This document shows, one piece after another, positions 1 through 9,298 of a stretch of DNA of 64,000 nt. Each line of letters opens with the position of its first letter. Position 1 is the first letter of the stretch. Origin of the DNA: Algibacter miyuki (GTDB lineage: Bacteria; Bacteroidota; Bacteroidia; Flavobacteriales; Flavobacteriaceae); NCBI RefSeq assembly GCF_042427745.1, contig NZ_JBHMFA010000015.1; one strand, 5' to 3'. Below the pieces are notes generated by a model. It was not told the DNA's origin. It made no database searches and was given only the letters and a program-made list of their open reading frames with translations. The translations under genes and the position numbers were made by a program.

Positions 1-31
1 AAAATTAAATTTTAATAATTCTGAAAGAATA

Positions 32-1168
32 ATGAAAGAAACTATTAGCTGTGTTGATTGTATTTCCAATGAATTAATTCAAATAGTAATTGATGATAAT
101 GTATTGATTTCAAAAACAAAAGTGGAAACTGATGATTCTGAAGCTGTTTTTATGGGGCCTGGTTTATTAGATCTTCAAATAAATGGGTTTTCAGGAGTCG
201 ATTTCAACACGTTTCCAATAATAGAAAACGATTTTCTTAAGGTGATTGAAAGTCTTTCAAAAGAAGGTGTTTTATCTTTTTTTCCAACGGTTATCACAAA
301 TTCTGATGAGAATATTATAAATCTTCTGAGAAATATAGATGAACTGTGTTTACAAAATGCTTTAATAGATTCATATGTCAGTGGAATTCATTTAGAAGGT
401 CCCTTTATTTCACCTGTAAAAGAGGCTTCTGGTGCACATTCCAAAGATTATATTAAAGCGCCCGATTGGGAATTATTTCAAGCATTTCAGGAAGCATCAG
501 GAAATAGAATTAAAATCATTACCATAAGTCCGGAATGGGATAATTCAGTAGATTTTATTGCAAAGTGTACAGCGCATAATATTATTGTTTCAATAGGGCA
601 TACCGTGGCAAGCAACGCACAAATAAACGCTGCTGTTAATGCAGGAGCAACAATGTCTACACATCTTGGTAATGGCGCTCCTTTATCGCTTCACAGAAAT
701 TCAAATATTATTTTTGATCAATTAGCCAATAATAAATTAACCCCAAGTATTATAGCCGATGGATTTCATTTACCTGATAATTTTTTAAAAATTGTATTAG
801 GGGTTAAAAAAGAGAATGTTATTCTGGTGAGCGATTCTACCATGTTTGCAGGGATGGAGACTGGAATCTATGATTCTCATATAGGAGGCGAGGTTAAATT
901 AGAAGAAGGAGGAAGACTTTCAGTAAATAAGAATCAAAATTTATTGGCCGGATCTGCAGTTTCTTTGTTGGATTGTATTAATAAACTTATTTCTAGTGAT
1001 ATTTTAAGCTTATCGGACGCTTGGTTGTTAGCATCGAAAAAACCAAAAGAATTAGTCCGTATAAATGATAATAATGATGATTTTGTTTTGTTTAAAATAC
1101 AAGACAACATAGTCTCTGTTTTAAGTGTCTTTAAATCTGGAAAACGGATAGTGGACTTAGTATATTAG
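32..1168 (+). CDS. nagA: N-acetylglucosamine-6-phosphate deacetylase
   Basis: Cytoplasmic metal-dependent amidohydrolase that removes acetate from GlcNAc-6-phosphate, giving glucosamine-6-phosphate for NagB. At 378 aa it has the family's usual length. The NagA landmarks are in order: DLQING (47-52), HLEGPF (120-125, with metal-ligand Glu122), His190, THLGNGAP (210-217, with His211), IADGFHL (241-247) and LVSDS (266-270, whose Asp268 fits the catalytic Asp). There is no signal peptide, as expected for an intracellular enzyme. It is the first complete gene and lies 111 bp upstream of an aryl-sulfotransferase-like gene; an upstream operon partner outside the window cannot be excluded. It is the only NagA in the window, so both downstream NagB-type enzymes probably depend on it. 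Confidence 0.93.
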   Translation: MKETISCVDCISNELIQIVIDDNVLISKTKVETDDSEAVFMGPGLLDLQINGFSGVDFNTFPIIENDFLKVIESLSKEGVLSFFPTVITNSDENIINLLRNIDELCLQNALIDSYVSGIHLEGPFISPVKEASGAHSKDYIKAPDWELFQAFQEASGNRIKIITISPEWDNSVDFIAKCTAHNIIVSIGHTVASNAQINAAVNAGATMSTHLGNGAPLSLHRNSNIIFDQLANNKLTPSIIADGFHLPDNFLKIVLGVKKENVILVSDSTMFAGMETGIYDSHIGGEVKLEEGGRLSVNKNQNLLAGSAVSLLDCINKLISSDILSLSDAWLLASKKPKELVRINDNNDDFVLFKIQDNIVSVLSVFKSGKRIVDLVY

Positions 1169-1279
1169 ACAGGACATTAGGTTACGAGATTTAGAGTTAC
1201 ATAAATTAACTATAAAATAGTAATTTTTATTTGTGAATTTCTCTATTATTCTGATTACAAGAATTTAACTTTATATAAC

Positions 1280-2887
1280 ATGGTTTTGATAAAAAAAATA
1301 ACATGTATTCTTTTCTTATTGACTTCTGTCGTTTGGTCACAAAACCCAACGGTAGGGGTTCTTTTTTCAAATAATGGTGCTACAGAGGGCTACACATTAT
1401 TTACTCCAGAAGTCAATAACAGTGTGTATTTAATTAATAATTGCGGCGAAAAGATTAACGAATGGACTTTTACAGAATTTCCAGGAATAACGTGTTATCT
1501 TTTAGAGAATGGAACTTTACTTCGAGCAGGGGATAACCTTTTGGAAATTAGAGATTGGGATAATACAGTGCTATGGAGCTATGAAATACAGGCTAACGGA
1601 ATAAATCAACATCATGATATAGAACCGTTACCTAATGGAAATATTTTATGCGTTGTTAGAGATACCTATTTGAGAAACGATATTATTGCCTACGGAAAAG
1701 ACCCTCTTAAAGTAGGCGCGTATATTGACCTCGATAAAATAGTCGAATTAAAACCAATAGGAGCAAATGATGCTGAAATTGTCTGGGAATGGAAATTTAT
1801 AGATCATCTTATTCAAGATCATGATGCTACAAAACTTAATTATGGTAACGTTCAAAACCATCCTGAAAAGATAGATATTAATTACGTTGACCCCTATTTT
1901 GAAGCTAGCGATAGAGGTTATACTCATGTAAATAGTATTGATTATAACGATTCTTTAGATCAAATTATAATTTCTGCAAGGCATTTAAATGAAATTTATA
2001 TTATTGATCATAGCACTACGCTTGTGCAAGCTTCAGGTAATACGGGGGGTAATTTTAATCGTGGAGGTGATATATTATGGCGATGGGGAAACCCAATGGT
2101 TTACAAGCAAGGTGGGGCCGATGATCAAAAACTATTTTTACAACATGATGCTAAATGGGTAGAACCGGGTTATTTGGATGCTGGTAAAATATCTGTATTT
2201 AATAATGGAGGTGAAGATTTTAGACTTTATAGCTCCGTTCATTTGATTTCACCAGAAATTATTGATAATGCCTATTTAAAAGATAACAACACATTTAAAC
2301 CAATATATTTTAACTGGTCGTGGAGTGGTACTATATTGGGAAAAACTATGTTTGAAAATAAAAAATCGGGTGCTCATAGTCTTCCAAACGGAAACTTTAT
2401 TATCTGCGAAACTTCATTAGGGCAAGTTTCTGAAATTACAAAAACAGGTGAGCTCGTTTGGACTTACAAAAATCCATCGGGAAATAGGATCTTTAATCAA
2501 TTTGAAAATATTTCAACAAATTTTAATTCCATCTTTAGAGCTGAAAAATACCCTGCCAATTACATTGGTTTTTCCGGAAAAGATTTAACTCCTAAAGGTC
2601 TTATTGAAAATGAGAATTCCATTTCTAGCGCTTGTGCAACTTTAAACATAGTTCAAGATGAAATCGATAATGTTAGGGTAATCAATCCAGTGGTCGGTAA
2701 TGTTCTAAAATTCAGTAAAAAAATAGAGTTAGATGCTATTAGAATAATTGATATTAATGGTAGAGTTACTTTTACATCTAAGAACTTTTTGGGTGACCAT
2801 GTACTCATTAATGTCAATTCAGGTTTTTATTTTATTGAATTTGAAAAAGAAAGAATAATCAAACGAATAAAAATTATAGTCAACTAA
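1280..2887 (+). CDS. Secreted aryl-sulfate sulfotransferase-like beta-propeller with T9SS sorting domain
   Basis: Resembles bacterial arylsulfate sulfotransferases (ASST), which move sulfate between phenolic acceptors through a catalytic histidine without formylglycine. Residues 1-21 are a signal peptide ending near WSQ. The middle (about 35-420) repeats beta-propeller strands such as NGNILCVVRD. Candidate active-site residues are His111/His112 (NQHHDIEPLPNG), His216 (YTHVNS), Arg234 (SARHLNEIYIID) and His289 (LQHDAKW), an order matching the His/His/Arg/His set of E. coli AssT. The last ~75 residues form a type IX secretion sorting domain (IIDINGR, SGFYFIEF, then a lysine-rich end), so export to the surface is predicted. 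It sits between nagA and the SusC/SusD pair. Many ASST-like propellers are uncharacterised, so the substrate is unknown. Confidence 0.72.
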   Translation: MVLIKKITCILFLLTSVVWSQNPTVGVLFSNNGATEGYTLFTPEVNNSVYLINNCGEKINEWTFTEFPGITCYLLENGTLLRAGDNLLEIRDWDNTVLWSYEIQANGINQHHDIEPLPNGNILCVVRDTYLRNDIIAYGKDPLKVGAYIDLDKIVELKPIGANDAEIVWEWKFIDHLIQDHDATKLNYGNVQNHPEKIDINYVDPYFEASDRGYTHVNSIDYNDSLDQIIISARHLNEIYIIDHSTTLVQASGNTGGNFNRGGDILWRWGNPMVYKQGGADDQKLFLQHDAKWVEPGYLDAGKISVFNNGGEDFRLYSSVHLISPEIIDNAYLKDNNTFKPIYFNWSWSGTILGKTMFENKKSGAHSLPNGNFIICETSLGQVSEITKTGELVWTYKNPSGNRIFNQFENISTNFNSIFRAEKYPANYIGFSGKDLTPKGLIENENSISSACATLNIVQDEIDNVRVINPVVGNVLKFSKKIELDAIRIIDINGRVTFTSKNFLGDHVLINVNSGFYFIEFEKERIIKRIKIIVN

Positions 2888-3126
2888 TTTTTATCATTAT
2901 CACTCATAAACCTATTGCGCTAAAACATTCTGAAAAAAAGATAGTATGTTGGGTTTAAATACCTTCAATTTATGGTATGTTGAAAAGCAGTGTAAAGGTT
3001 GAAAATCAATATTCTGAAGCCATGAAAACATCTAAACGCTTCAATATATCAAATTTATAGATTTCTTAAATTCTTCATTTAAAAATTTCAATTACTTAAT
3101 TAATCGTATCAATAATTTTAAATGTA

Positions 3127-3142
3127 ACAAACGTTTGCATTT
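3127..3142. promoter_or_regulatory. LacI-family operator O1 (distal)
   Basis: Contains the 10-bp perfect palindrome CAAACGTTTG (3129-3138) followed by CAT, the same half site as the perfect operator 118 bp downstream. CG-centred palindromes of this kind are typical of LacI-family repressors. The right half is perfect and the left half diverges outside the core, so it may be an auxiliary site. Confidence 0.65.
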
Positions 3143-3236
3143 TTTTACTGCTTTATTTTATGTAAAGAGTTGTATTGATGAATTATTGTTATGGTTTAGG
3201 TCTTTTAATATGTTAAATGTTAAAAATAATGTTAAA

Positions 3237-3266
3237 ATATTTAATGCAAACGTTTGCATTAAATAT
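3237..3266. promoter_or_regulatory. LacI-family operator O2, 30-bp perfect palindrome
   Basis: The 30 bases form a perfect inverted repeat centred between 3251 and 3252, with the core TGCAAACGTTTGCA. It covers the TTTG (-33) element of the predicted SusC promoter, so a bound LacI-type repressor would block RNA polymerase. The LacI gene at 32121-33146 has the same core twice upstream of itself and is the obvious candidate ligand-responsive regulator. Confidence 0.8.
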
Positions 3267-3283
3267 AATTTTAATTATATTTG
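3253..3283 (+). promoter_or_regulatory. Bacteroidetes-type promoter of the SusC/SusD operon (set A)
   Basis: TTTG at 3253-3256, a 19-bp spacer and TATATTTG at 3276-3283 match the Flavobacterium/Bacteroides consensus TTTG-N19-TAnnTTTG exactly. The start codon lies 33 bp downstream of the -7 element. The -33 box is inside the right arm of operator O2. Confidence 0.75.
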
Positions 3284-3315
3284 AGAAACTAATTCTCAAT
3301 AACAAATTTTAATTC

Positions 3316-6300
3316 ATGAAAAAACTAACGAAAAAACCTTTTCTCGGTCTATGGAAATGGAAGAGTAAAACAATTTTGGCGTTGCTTGCTATTTGTTTTT
3401 CTACAGCTCATATGTATTCTCAGAATATGACTGTTTCTGGTAAGATTACTGACGAAATAACAGGAGAATCTTTGTTTGGAGTAAACATAATTCTAAAAGG
3501 CTCTATTAGGGGCGTATCATCTACGATGGATGGTACTTATAGTATAGGAGATGTTTCTCCTAACGATGTTTTATTGTTCACATATTTAGGATATGTTGAA
3601 ATGGAAATTAAAATTGGTAATGAAAAAGAAATAAATGTCGCTTTATCTCCCGCTATTGATGAGCTTGATGAGTTAGTAATAGTTGGTTATGGTGTTAAAA
3701 AGAAAAGGAATTTAACGGGGTCAATCGTTTCTATAAGCAGTGACGATATTAGTGAATCTAATTTACAAGATCCTATATCTGCAATACAAGGTAGAGCTGC
3801 TGGAGTTCAAGTTGTTTCTAATTCAGGTTCTCCAGGAGGAGGGATGTCTATCAAGGTTAGAGGGAACTCGTCTTTAAATTCTGGAAATACACCGCTTTAT
3901 GTTGTTGATGGTGTTCCAATAGAGTCTAATTCTTTATCAACTTTAAATGGTACTGAAAATTTTGGTTTAAATCCATTAGCGGATATAAACCCTAATGACA
4001 TTCAATCTATTGAAATATTGAAAGATGCGGCATCTACAGCTATTTATGGTTCTCGTGCTGCTAACGGGGTTGTTTTAATAACCACTAAACGTGGAAAATC
4101 TGGAAAAGCACAAGTTGATATTAATATTTCGACTGGTATCAGTAGTTTAACTCGTAAACTAAGTGTTTTAAATGCGAGCCAATATAGAGATGCGGTTATT
4201 GATTCTTACAGAAATATGGATAACCCAACGCAACCTAATGCTATTGTTATCGATTCTTTAAACCCTAGAAATAGTGGTGATGTAGATTGGCAAGATGAAG
4301 TGCTTAGAATTGCGCCTCAGCATAAAATAGATTTTGCTGTACGTGGTGGAACAGATGATGTTAAGTATTCGTGGAGTTCTTCTTTTTTAGATCAGGATGG
4401 TATTATTTTAAATTCAAATTACCAAAGAGTTACGTCTCGTTTAAATGTTGATTTTAAAGTTTCAGACAAATTTACTTTTGGTCAAAGTATATCTTATACA
4501 AATGGAGTTAATAAAAGAATTAATGCTGCTGGTGCTAATAACCTAAGTATTATAAGAGAATTATTGGTTCGTCCCCCAACTTTTGCAATATATCTGCCAG
4601 ATGGTTCGTATAATGGGTATCAATTTGGTAGACGGAACCCCGTTGGTTTAGCAGAGCTTGCAACAAACCTTAATAAAAGCAATCGTATTATAGGAAATCA
4701 ATATGTTGAATATAATATTGTAAAAGGATTAAAGCTACGTAGCAATATAAATTTAGATTATGTTTCTATGAAAGAAGATAAGTTTCTTCCTTCTACACTA
4801 GATTATCGAGCAGGTTACAATAGCGGTGAAGTTCGCGCCATAAATAATTTAACTTGGGGTAATGAAACCTTTTTAACATTAGATAAACAAATTGGAGAAA
4901 ATCATAATTTTGGAGCTCTAGCAGGTATGAGTTTTCAAAATTGGCAATATGAAAGAACAGGATTAGATGGTATGTTCTTTTCTAGCGATAATATAACAAC
5001 GTTAAATGGTGCAGGAACCATTTCTAATCAAGATGTAAATATCACAACAGAACATTCATTACTATCTTATTTTGGAAGATTGTCTTATGATTATAAAGGA
5101 AAATATTTATTTGAAGCTAACCTTCGTGCAGATGGCTCTTCAAGGTTTGGTGAAGATAAAAGATTTGGATATTTTCCATCGGCCTCTTTAGCTTGGCGTT
5201 TTTCAGACGAGAATTTCTTTAAGAATATAGAAGTTGTAAATGATGCCAAAATACGTTTAAGTGTTGGGCAAACAGGTAATGAGTCTATTGGTAATTATAC
5301 GGCACAAGGAGAGTTTGCTGTTGGTGCTAATTATTTAGATTTTTCTGGAGCTGCGCCATCTGTTATGCCAAACTCTGGTTTATCATGGGAAACAACAACA
5401 CAATATAATGCTGGTTTAGATTTGTCTTTCTTGAAAAATAGAATAACATTCAATGCAGATGTATACTTAAAAGTTACCGAAGATTTACTATATAATGTTC
5501 CAATACCAAGAACGACAGGGTTTTCTTATGTAACGCAAAACATTGGGAGTATTGAAAATAAAGGTATAGAATTATCACTTAACTCACGTAATTTAGTTGG
5601 TGAATTTAAATGGGATACTGGCTTTAATATCAGTTCTAACCGTAACCAAATTACAGAGCTACCTGAAGATTTATTAACAAATGGTTTTATTCAAAATGGT
5701 AGTTATCATATATTAAAAGAAGGTAGTCCAATAGGAACGTTTTACGGTTGGAAATTTAATGGTGTTTATTCACGAGATGAAGACAATGTTAATCAAGTTA
5801 CCAATGGTGCTTTAGGTGCTGTGTTTGAAGGAGGAGATCCTATCTGGGAAGATGTTGATGGTAATAATATTATAGATAATAATGACAGACAGGTTATTGG
5901 AGATGCAACACCAGATTTCTTTGGAGGTATAACAAATAACTTCTCTTATAAAGGCCTTAGTTTAGGTGTGTTTTTTCAGTTTTCTTACGGAAACGATATA
6001 TATAGTGAGATAAATCATCAACGAAATTCTATTGTAAGATATAATAACTTATCTACAGATGCATTAAACAGATGGAGAGAACAAGGTGATGTTACAGATT
6101 TTCCAAAACCAGTTCAAGATGATCCTTTACAATCGGATAGTAGAATTCAAAGCCGTTGGGTTGAAGATGGTTCTTATATAAAACTTAAAAACATAAATTT
6201 AAAGTATAATTTCTCTGATCCTGTTGTATCTAAACTTGGTCTAAGAAGGGTAGAGGTTTACGCTTCTGCACTTAACGTTATTACTTGGACAAAATATACC

Positions 6301-6408
6301 GGTTTCGATCCTGATGTTAATTCTTATAGTGGTTTAAGAGAAGGTGTAGACGAGGGATCTTACCCACAAAGTCGTACTATCATGTTAGGTTTAAATATTG
6401 GATTTTAA
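3316..6408 (+). CDS. SusC-family TonB-dependent outer-membrane transporter (set A)
   Basis: Outer-membrane transporter that imports oligosaccharides with its SusD partner, powered by TonB. At 1030 aa it is of normal length. A signal peptide ends near residue 35 (MYSQ). A carboxypeptidase-D-like beta-sandwich follows (about 38-113), then the plug with the SusC hallmark VGYGVKKKRNLTG and the motifs PLYVVDGVP and KDAASTAIYGSRAANG, and finally a long beta-barrel ending in a terminal Phe (NIGF). The SusD gene begins 12 bp downstream. The promoter overlaps a LacI operator, so repression lifted by a sugar ligand is likely. GlcNAc-containing substrates are inferred from the neighbouring NagB and GH20 genes only. 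Confidence 0.93.
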   Translation: MKKLTKKPFLGLWKWKSKTILALLAICFSTAHMYSQNMTVSGKITDEITGESLFGVNIILKGSIRGVSSTMDGTYSIGDVSPNDVLLFTYLGYVEMEIKIGNEKEINVALSPAIDELDELVIVGYGVKKKRNLTGSIVSISSDDISESNLQDPISAIQGRAAGVQVVSNSGSPGGGMSIKVRGNSSLNSGNTPLYVVDGVPIESNSLSTLNGTENFGLNPLADINPNDIQSIEILKDAASTAIYGSRAANGVVLITTKRGKSGKAQVDINISTGISSLTRKLSVLNASQYRDAVIDSYRNMDNPTQPNAIVIDSLNPRNSGDVDWQDEVLRIAPQHKIDFAVRGGTDDVKYSWSSSFLDQDGIILNSNYQRVTSRLNVDFKVSDKFTFGQSISYTNGVNKRINAAGANNLSIIRELLVRPPTFAIYLPDGSYNGYQFGRRNPVGLAELATNLNKSNRIIGNQYVEYNIVKGLKLRSNINLDYVSMKEDKFLPSTLDYRAGYNSGEVRAINNLTWGNETFLTLDKQIGENHNFGALAGMSFQNWQYERTGLDGMFFSSDNITTLNGAGTISNQDVNITTEHSLLSYFGRLSYDYKGKYLFEANLRADGSSRFGEDKRFGYFPSASLAWRFSDENFFKNIEVVNDAKIRLSVGQTGNESIGNYTAQGEFAVGANYLDFSGAAPSVMPNSGLSWETTTQYNAGLDLSFLKNRITFNADVYLKVTEDLLYNVPIPRTTGFSYVTQNIGSIENKGIELSLNSRNLVGEFKWDTGFNISSNRNQITELPEDLLTNGFIQNGSYHILKEGSPIGTFYGWKFNGVYSRDEDNVNQVTNGALGAVFEGGDPIWEDVDGNNIIDNNDRQVIGDATPDFFGGITNNFSYKGLSLGVFFQFSYGNDIYSEINHQRNSIVRYNNLSTDALNRWREQGDVTDFPKPVQDDPLQSDSRIQSRWVEDGSYIKLKNINLKYNFSDPVVSKLGLRRVEVYASALNVITWTKYTGFDPDVNSYSGLREGVDEGSYPQSRTIMLGLNIGF

Positions 6409-6420
6409 AATAAAAATATT

Positions 6421-7791
6421 ATGAAATACATAAAAAATATTATAGGAATAGGGCTTCTTGCATGTCTTGCGGTATCTTGTTCAGAACAAATTTTAGAAAA
6501 GGATCCTGTAAGTAGTTTTTCTGGTCAAGGATTTTATCAAACATCTAGTGATGCTCAGGCCGGTGTTTATGGTATTTATGATGCATTACAATCTACATTT
6601 AGAATAAATTTTTCTTATTGGGGAGAAGGTCGTGCTGATGCAGTTAATACAAATCATTCTGGAGATCCATTAGCGTTACAGCAAAACACATTGAGTCTAG
6701 ATATTTCATCTGCAAGTTGGAATAATATTTATGAAACGATTAGTCGTGCAAATTATGCTATTAAATATATCCCAGATGTTTTTGAGGGCGAAAGTGAATA
6801 TAGTTTACAACTTATAGCTCAAGCAAGAGCCTTAAGAGCAATTTCTTATTTTTATGCTGTTAGGGTTTGGGGCGATGTTCCATTAATTACAGAACCTTAC
6901 GAAAGTGTTGATCAGCAATTTTTTATTTCAAAAACAGATCAAGAATTAGTACTCGATCAGATTGTTGAAGATTTTATTTTCGCAAGTGAAAACTGTAGAG
7001 ATAATTTTTCGGGAGATAATACTCGAATATTATTAACCAAAGGTGCAGCAAACGCATTTCTTACACAAGTATATATGTGGAGAAAGGAATATGCAAACGC
7101 TATTGAATCTGCTGAAAAAGTAATAGATAATGGCCTTTACTCATTAGTACCTATGAACGATTGGTCTAAAATATTTACTTCTGGATATTCTAATGAAAGT
7201 ATTTTTGAAGTAGGTTATAATGATATACAAACCAATGCTTTACGTGTTTTGTATGCTATTGGTGCGGATAGTGATTATTTTCCAAGTGAATCTTTTAGAG
7301 GTACTTTTGAAGATAACGATTTAAGAAAAGATCTCATTTGGGATACTACAGAGGAAAATCCACGAAAAATATGGAAATTCTTTGGGAAAGGTTTCAGTGA
7401 TGAAAGTGCAGACCCATCTGCTAATAATATTGTTCTTGTTAGATTAGCAGATATTATGCTTCTAAAAGCAGAAGCTCATAATAAATTAAATGACACTACT
7501 GAGGCTCTTAATTTATTAAACACGATAAGAGTAAGAGCGGGCGTTCCAGAATTAACGCTTGCTGATGCAAATAGCTTGTATGGCGATTTGGAATCTGCAA
7601 TATTGCATGAACGATTAATTGAATTATCTTTTGAAGGACATCGTTGGTTCGATTTAGTACGTACCGGAAAAGCTATAAGCACCATGAATCCCATTAACGG
7701 ATTAAGTGATGAGGCAAATCTTGTTTGGCCTATTCATGAAGATGCGATAAATAGAAATCCTAGCTTAGAACAGAATGATTTTTATAAATAA
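6421..7791 (+). CDS. SusD/RagB-family glycan-binding lipoprotein (set A)
   Basis: Surface lipoprotein that caps the SusC transporter and binds the glycan. The lipobox ends at Cys20 (LAVSC). The alpha-helical TPR-like scaffold of the family is evident: QARALRAISYFYAVRVWGD near 139-157 and the C-terminal motif with LHERLIELSFEGHRWFDLVRTG near 389-410. At 456 aa it is slightly short for the family. It follows SusC by 12 bp and precedes a surface-lipoprotein gene by 44 bp, the usual order in a polysaccharide utilisation locus. Confidence 0.92.
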   Translation: MKYIKNIIGIGLLACLAVSCSEQILEKDPVSSFSGQGFYQTSSDAQAGVYGIYDALQSTFRINFSYWGEGRADAVNTNHSGDPLALQQNTLSLDISSASWNNIYETISRANYAIKYIPDVFEGESEYSLQLIAQARALRAISYFYAVRVWGDVPLITEPYESVDQQFFISKTDQELVLDQIVEDFIFASENCRDNFSGDNTRILLTKGAANAFLTQVYMWRKEYANAIESAEKVIDNGLYSLVPMNDWSKIFTSGYSNESIFEVGYNDIQTNALRVLYAIGADSDYFPSESFRGTFEDNDLRKDLIWDTTEENPRKIWKFFGKGFSDESADPSANNIVLVRLADIMLLKAEAHNKLNDTTEALNLLNTIRVRAGVPELTLADANSLYGDLESAILHERLIELSFEGHRWFDLVRTGKAISTMNPINGLSDEANLVWPIHEDAINRNPSLEQNDFYK

Positions 7792-7835
7792 TTGTAAGAC
7801 ACATCATTGTTCAATAAAATTTAAACTCAAAAAAA

Positions 7836-9281
7836 ATGAAAAATAATAAACCAATTTTATATGTTACTATAGCAGTTTTGTTTGCAGGTGTAACAAGTTT
7901 GTTTCACAGCTGTGAAATTCAAGAGAATTTTTCATATCAAAATTCAAACTCTAATGCTTCGTTAGGTGTAAATGCTTGGGAATATATACAAGCAATAGAC
8001 TCTTTAAGTCTCTTTGAAGAAGCTATAAAACTTACAAACACAGAAAGTTTGTACGAGTCTAGTGCTAACAAAACATTTATAGCACCTTCAAATCAAGCAT
8101 TCGAAGATTACCTTCAAGATAACGCATACACAGATTTGTCTGAAGTACCAGTGCCAATTTTACGCAATACTATTAAATACCATGTCGTAAATGCTACAGT
8201 ATCTTTTGATGATCCAAATATTTCAGAAAGCAATAATCCGTTGCCATATATGAGTGAAAATGGTCAAACCATTTTTTTATCACGAACTAGTGGTTATATG
8301 GGGTTAGTAAATGAAGGCACTAACAAACAATGGAGCATTTTTACTTCCAATTTAAAAGCAACTAATGGTATTATTCATATTTTACCATCTATAGTTTATT
8401 TTTCAGCGCGCTCTACAAGTATAGAGGGACCGGATGATATAGTAAGAGATACTATATTTCCAATAGCAGATACTTATGTTAATGGTGGAAGCAATTCTGG
8501 ACGTAATTATGGTGCTGATGTACGTATGAGATTGAAAAATGTAACTGGTAGTGGAGGTTATGACAGAAAGGTTTTTTTAATGTATAACCTAGAAGATTTT
8601 ACAAAAGAAGGAGTTATAGTCGATTTAAAACTTGAATTAGCAGTAAGTTTTACAGCTGCAAAAGGAATTGATGTAGATGTTTACAACGTAGAAGACACCT
8701 CATGGACAGAAATGGGATTAACTTTTGATAATGCTAACTTTCCTACCACGGAACCAATATCTACAATAACATCATCAAAAGTAGATAAATTTGAATTTGA
8801 TATCATTGACTACTACAATGGATTAGATCACAATGGACGCATTGCTCTTATGGTAGATCAAGAAGCAGGTAAAGATGAAACCGATGAGTTCCATTCTAAA
8901 GAAAATACAGGAGGATTCTACGCACCTATGTTAATTGCAAGATATGCTTCTGGAGGTACTACTTTAATAATCGAAAAAAATACAGGATTCATTGTTAATA
9001 GTGGAGAGGCTTACGCTTTAAACAACGATGTTTTAGAGGTTTCTGGATCCATACCGGCCGATGTTAGTTTTACAATTCAACAAGCACCACTAAATGGTTG
9101 GTTAATAAGGGGCGCTAGTGTTTTACAGGTGGGAGAATCTTTTACACAAGAAGATATTGATGCCATGAATGTGGTTTACATAAATAATGGTGAAGGAACT
9201 GAAGATACTATTATAGTTGATGGAAAAGATAAAGCAGGAGCAACTTTAGATGCTTTCAGTATAAATATAACAGTGCAATAA
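7836..9281 (+). CDS. Multidomain surface lipoprotein: fasciclin, CBM96/DNRLRE-like and cadherin-like domains
   Basis: Occupies the SusE/surface glycan-binding position after SusD. A leader of about 25 residues ends in the weak lipobox FHSC (Cys26). Residues about 45-185 resemble a fasciclin domain (NKTFIAPSNQAFEDYL; LRNTIKYHVVN; GIIHILPSIVYF). Residues about 200-370 resemble the DNRLRE/CBM96 beta-sandwich (IADTYVNGGSNSGRNYG, then VDVYNVEDTSWTE and LMVDQEAG). Residues about 380-481 look like a CSPG4/cadherin-like repeat (ALNNDVLEVSG; FTQEDIDAMNVVY). No catalytic motif was recognised. A glycan-capture role is inferred from position and the CBM-like domain. Confidence 0.75.
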   Translation: MKNNKPILYVTIAVLFAGVTSLFHSCEIQENFSYQNSNSNASLGVNAWEYIQAIDSLSLFEEAIKLTNTESLYESSANKTFIAPSNQAFEDYLQDNAYTDLSEVPVPILRNTIKYHVVNATVSFDDPNISESNNPLPYMSENGQTIFLSRTSGYMGLVNEGTNKQWSIFTSNLKATNGIIHILPSIVYFSARSTSIEGPDDIVRDTIFPIADTYVNGGSNSGRNYGADVRMRLKNVTGSGGYDRKVFLMYNLEDFTKEGVIVDLKLELAVSFTAAKGIDVDVYNVEDTSWTEMGLTFDNANFPTTEPISTITSSKVDKFEFDIIDYYNGLDHNGRIALMVDQEAGKDETDEFHSKENTGGFYAPMLIARYASGGTTLIIEKNTGFIVNSGEAYALNNDVLEVSGSIPADVSFTIQQAPLNGWLIRGASVLQVGESFTQEDIDAMNVVYINNGEGTEDTIIVDGKDKAGATLDAFSINITVQ

Positions 9282-9298
9282 TGCTAGTAGTCTAACAC

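Larger units (their letters stand above)
2888..3315. other. Intergenic regulatory region upstream of SusC (set A)
   Basis: This 428-bp AT-rich gap has no convincing ORF. Its 3' part holds two LacI-type operators (centres 3133.5 and 3251.5, 118 bp apart) and a Bacteroidetes promoter, listed separately. The first ~230 bp (2888-3115) shows only AT-rich sequence with the short repeat GGTATGTTG-like words near 2946 and 2972; no function is assigned to it. No clear terminator hairpin was found directly after the sulfotransferase gene. Confidence 0.6.
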
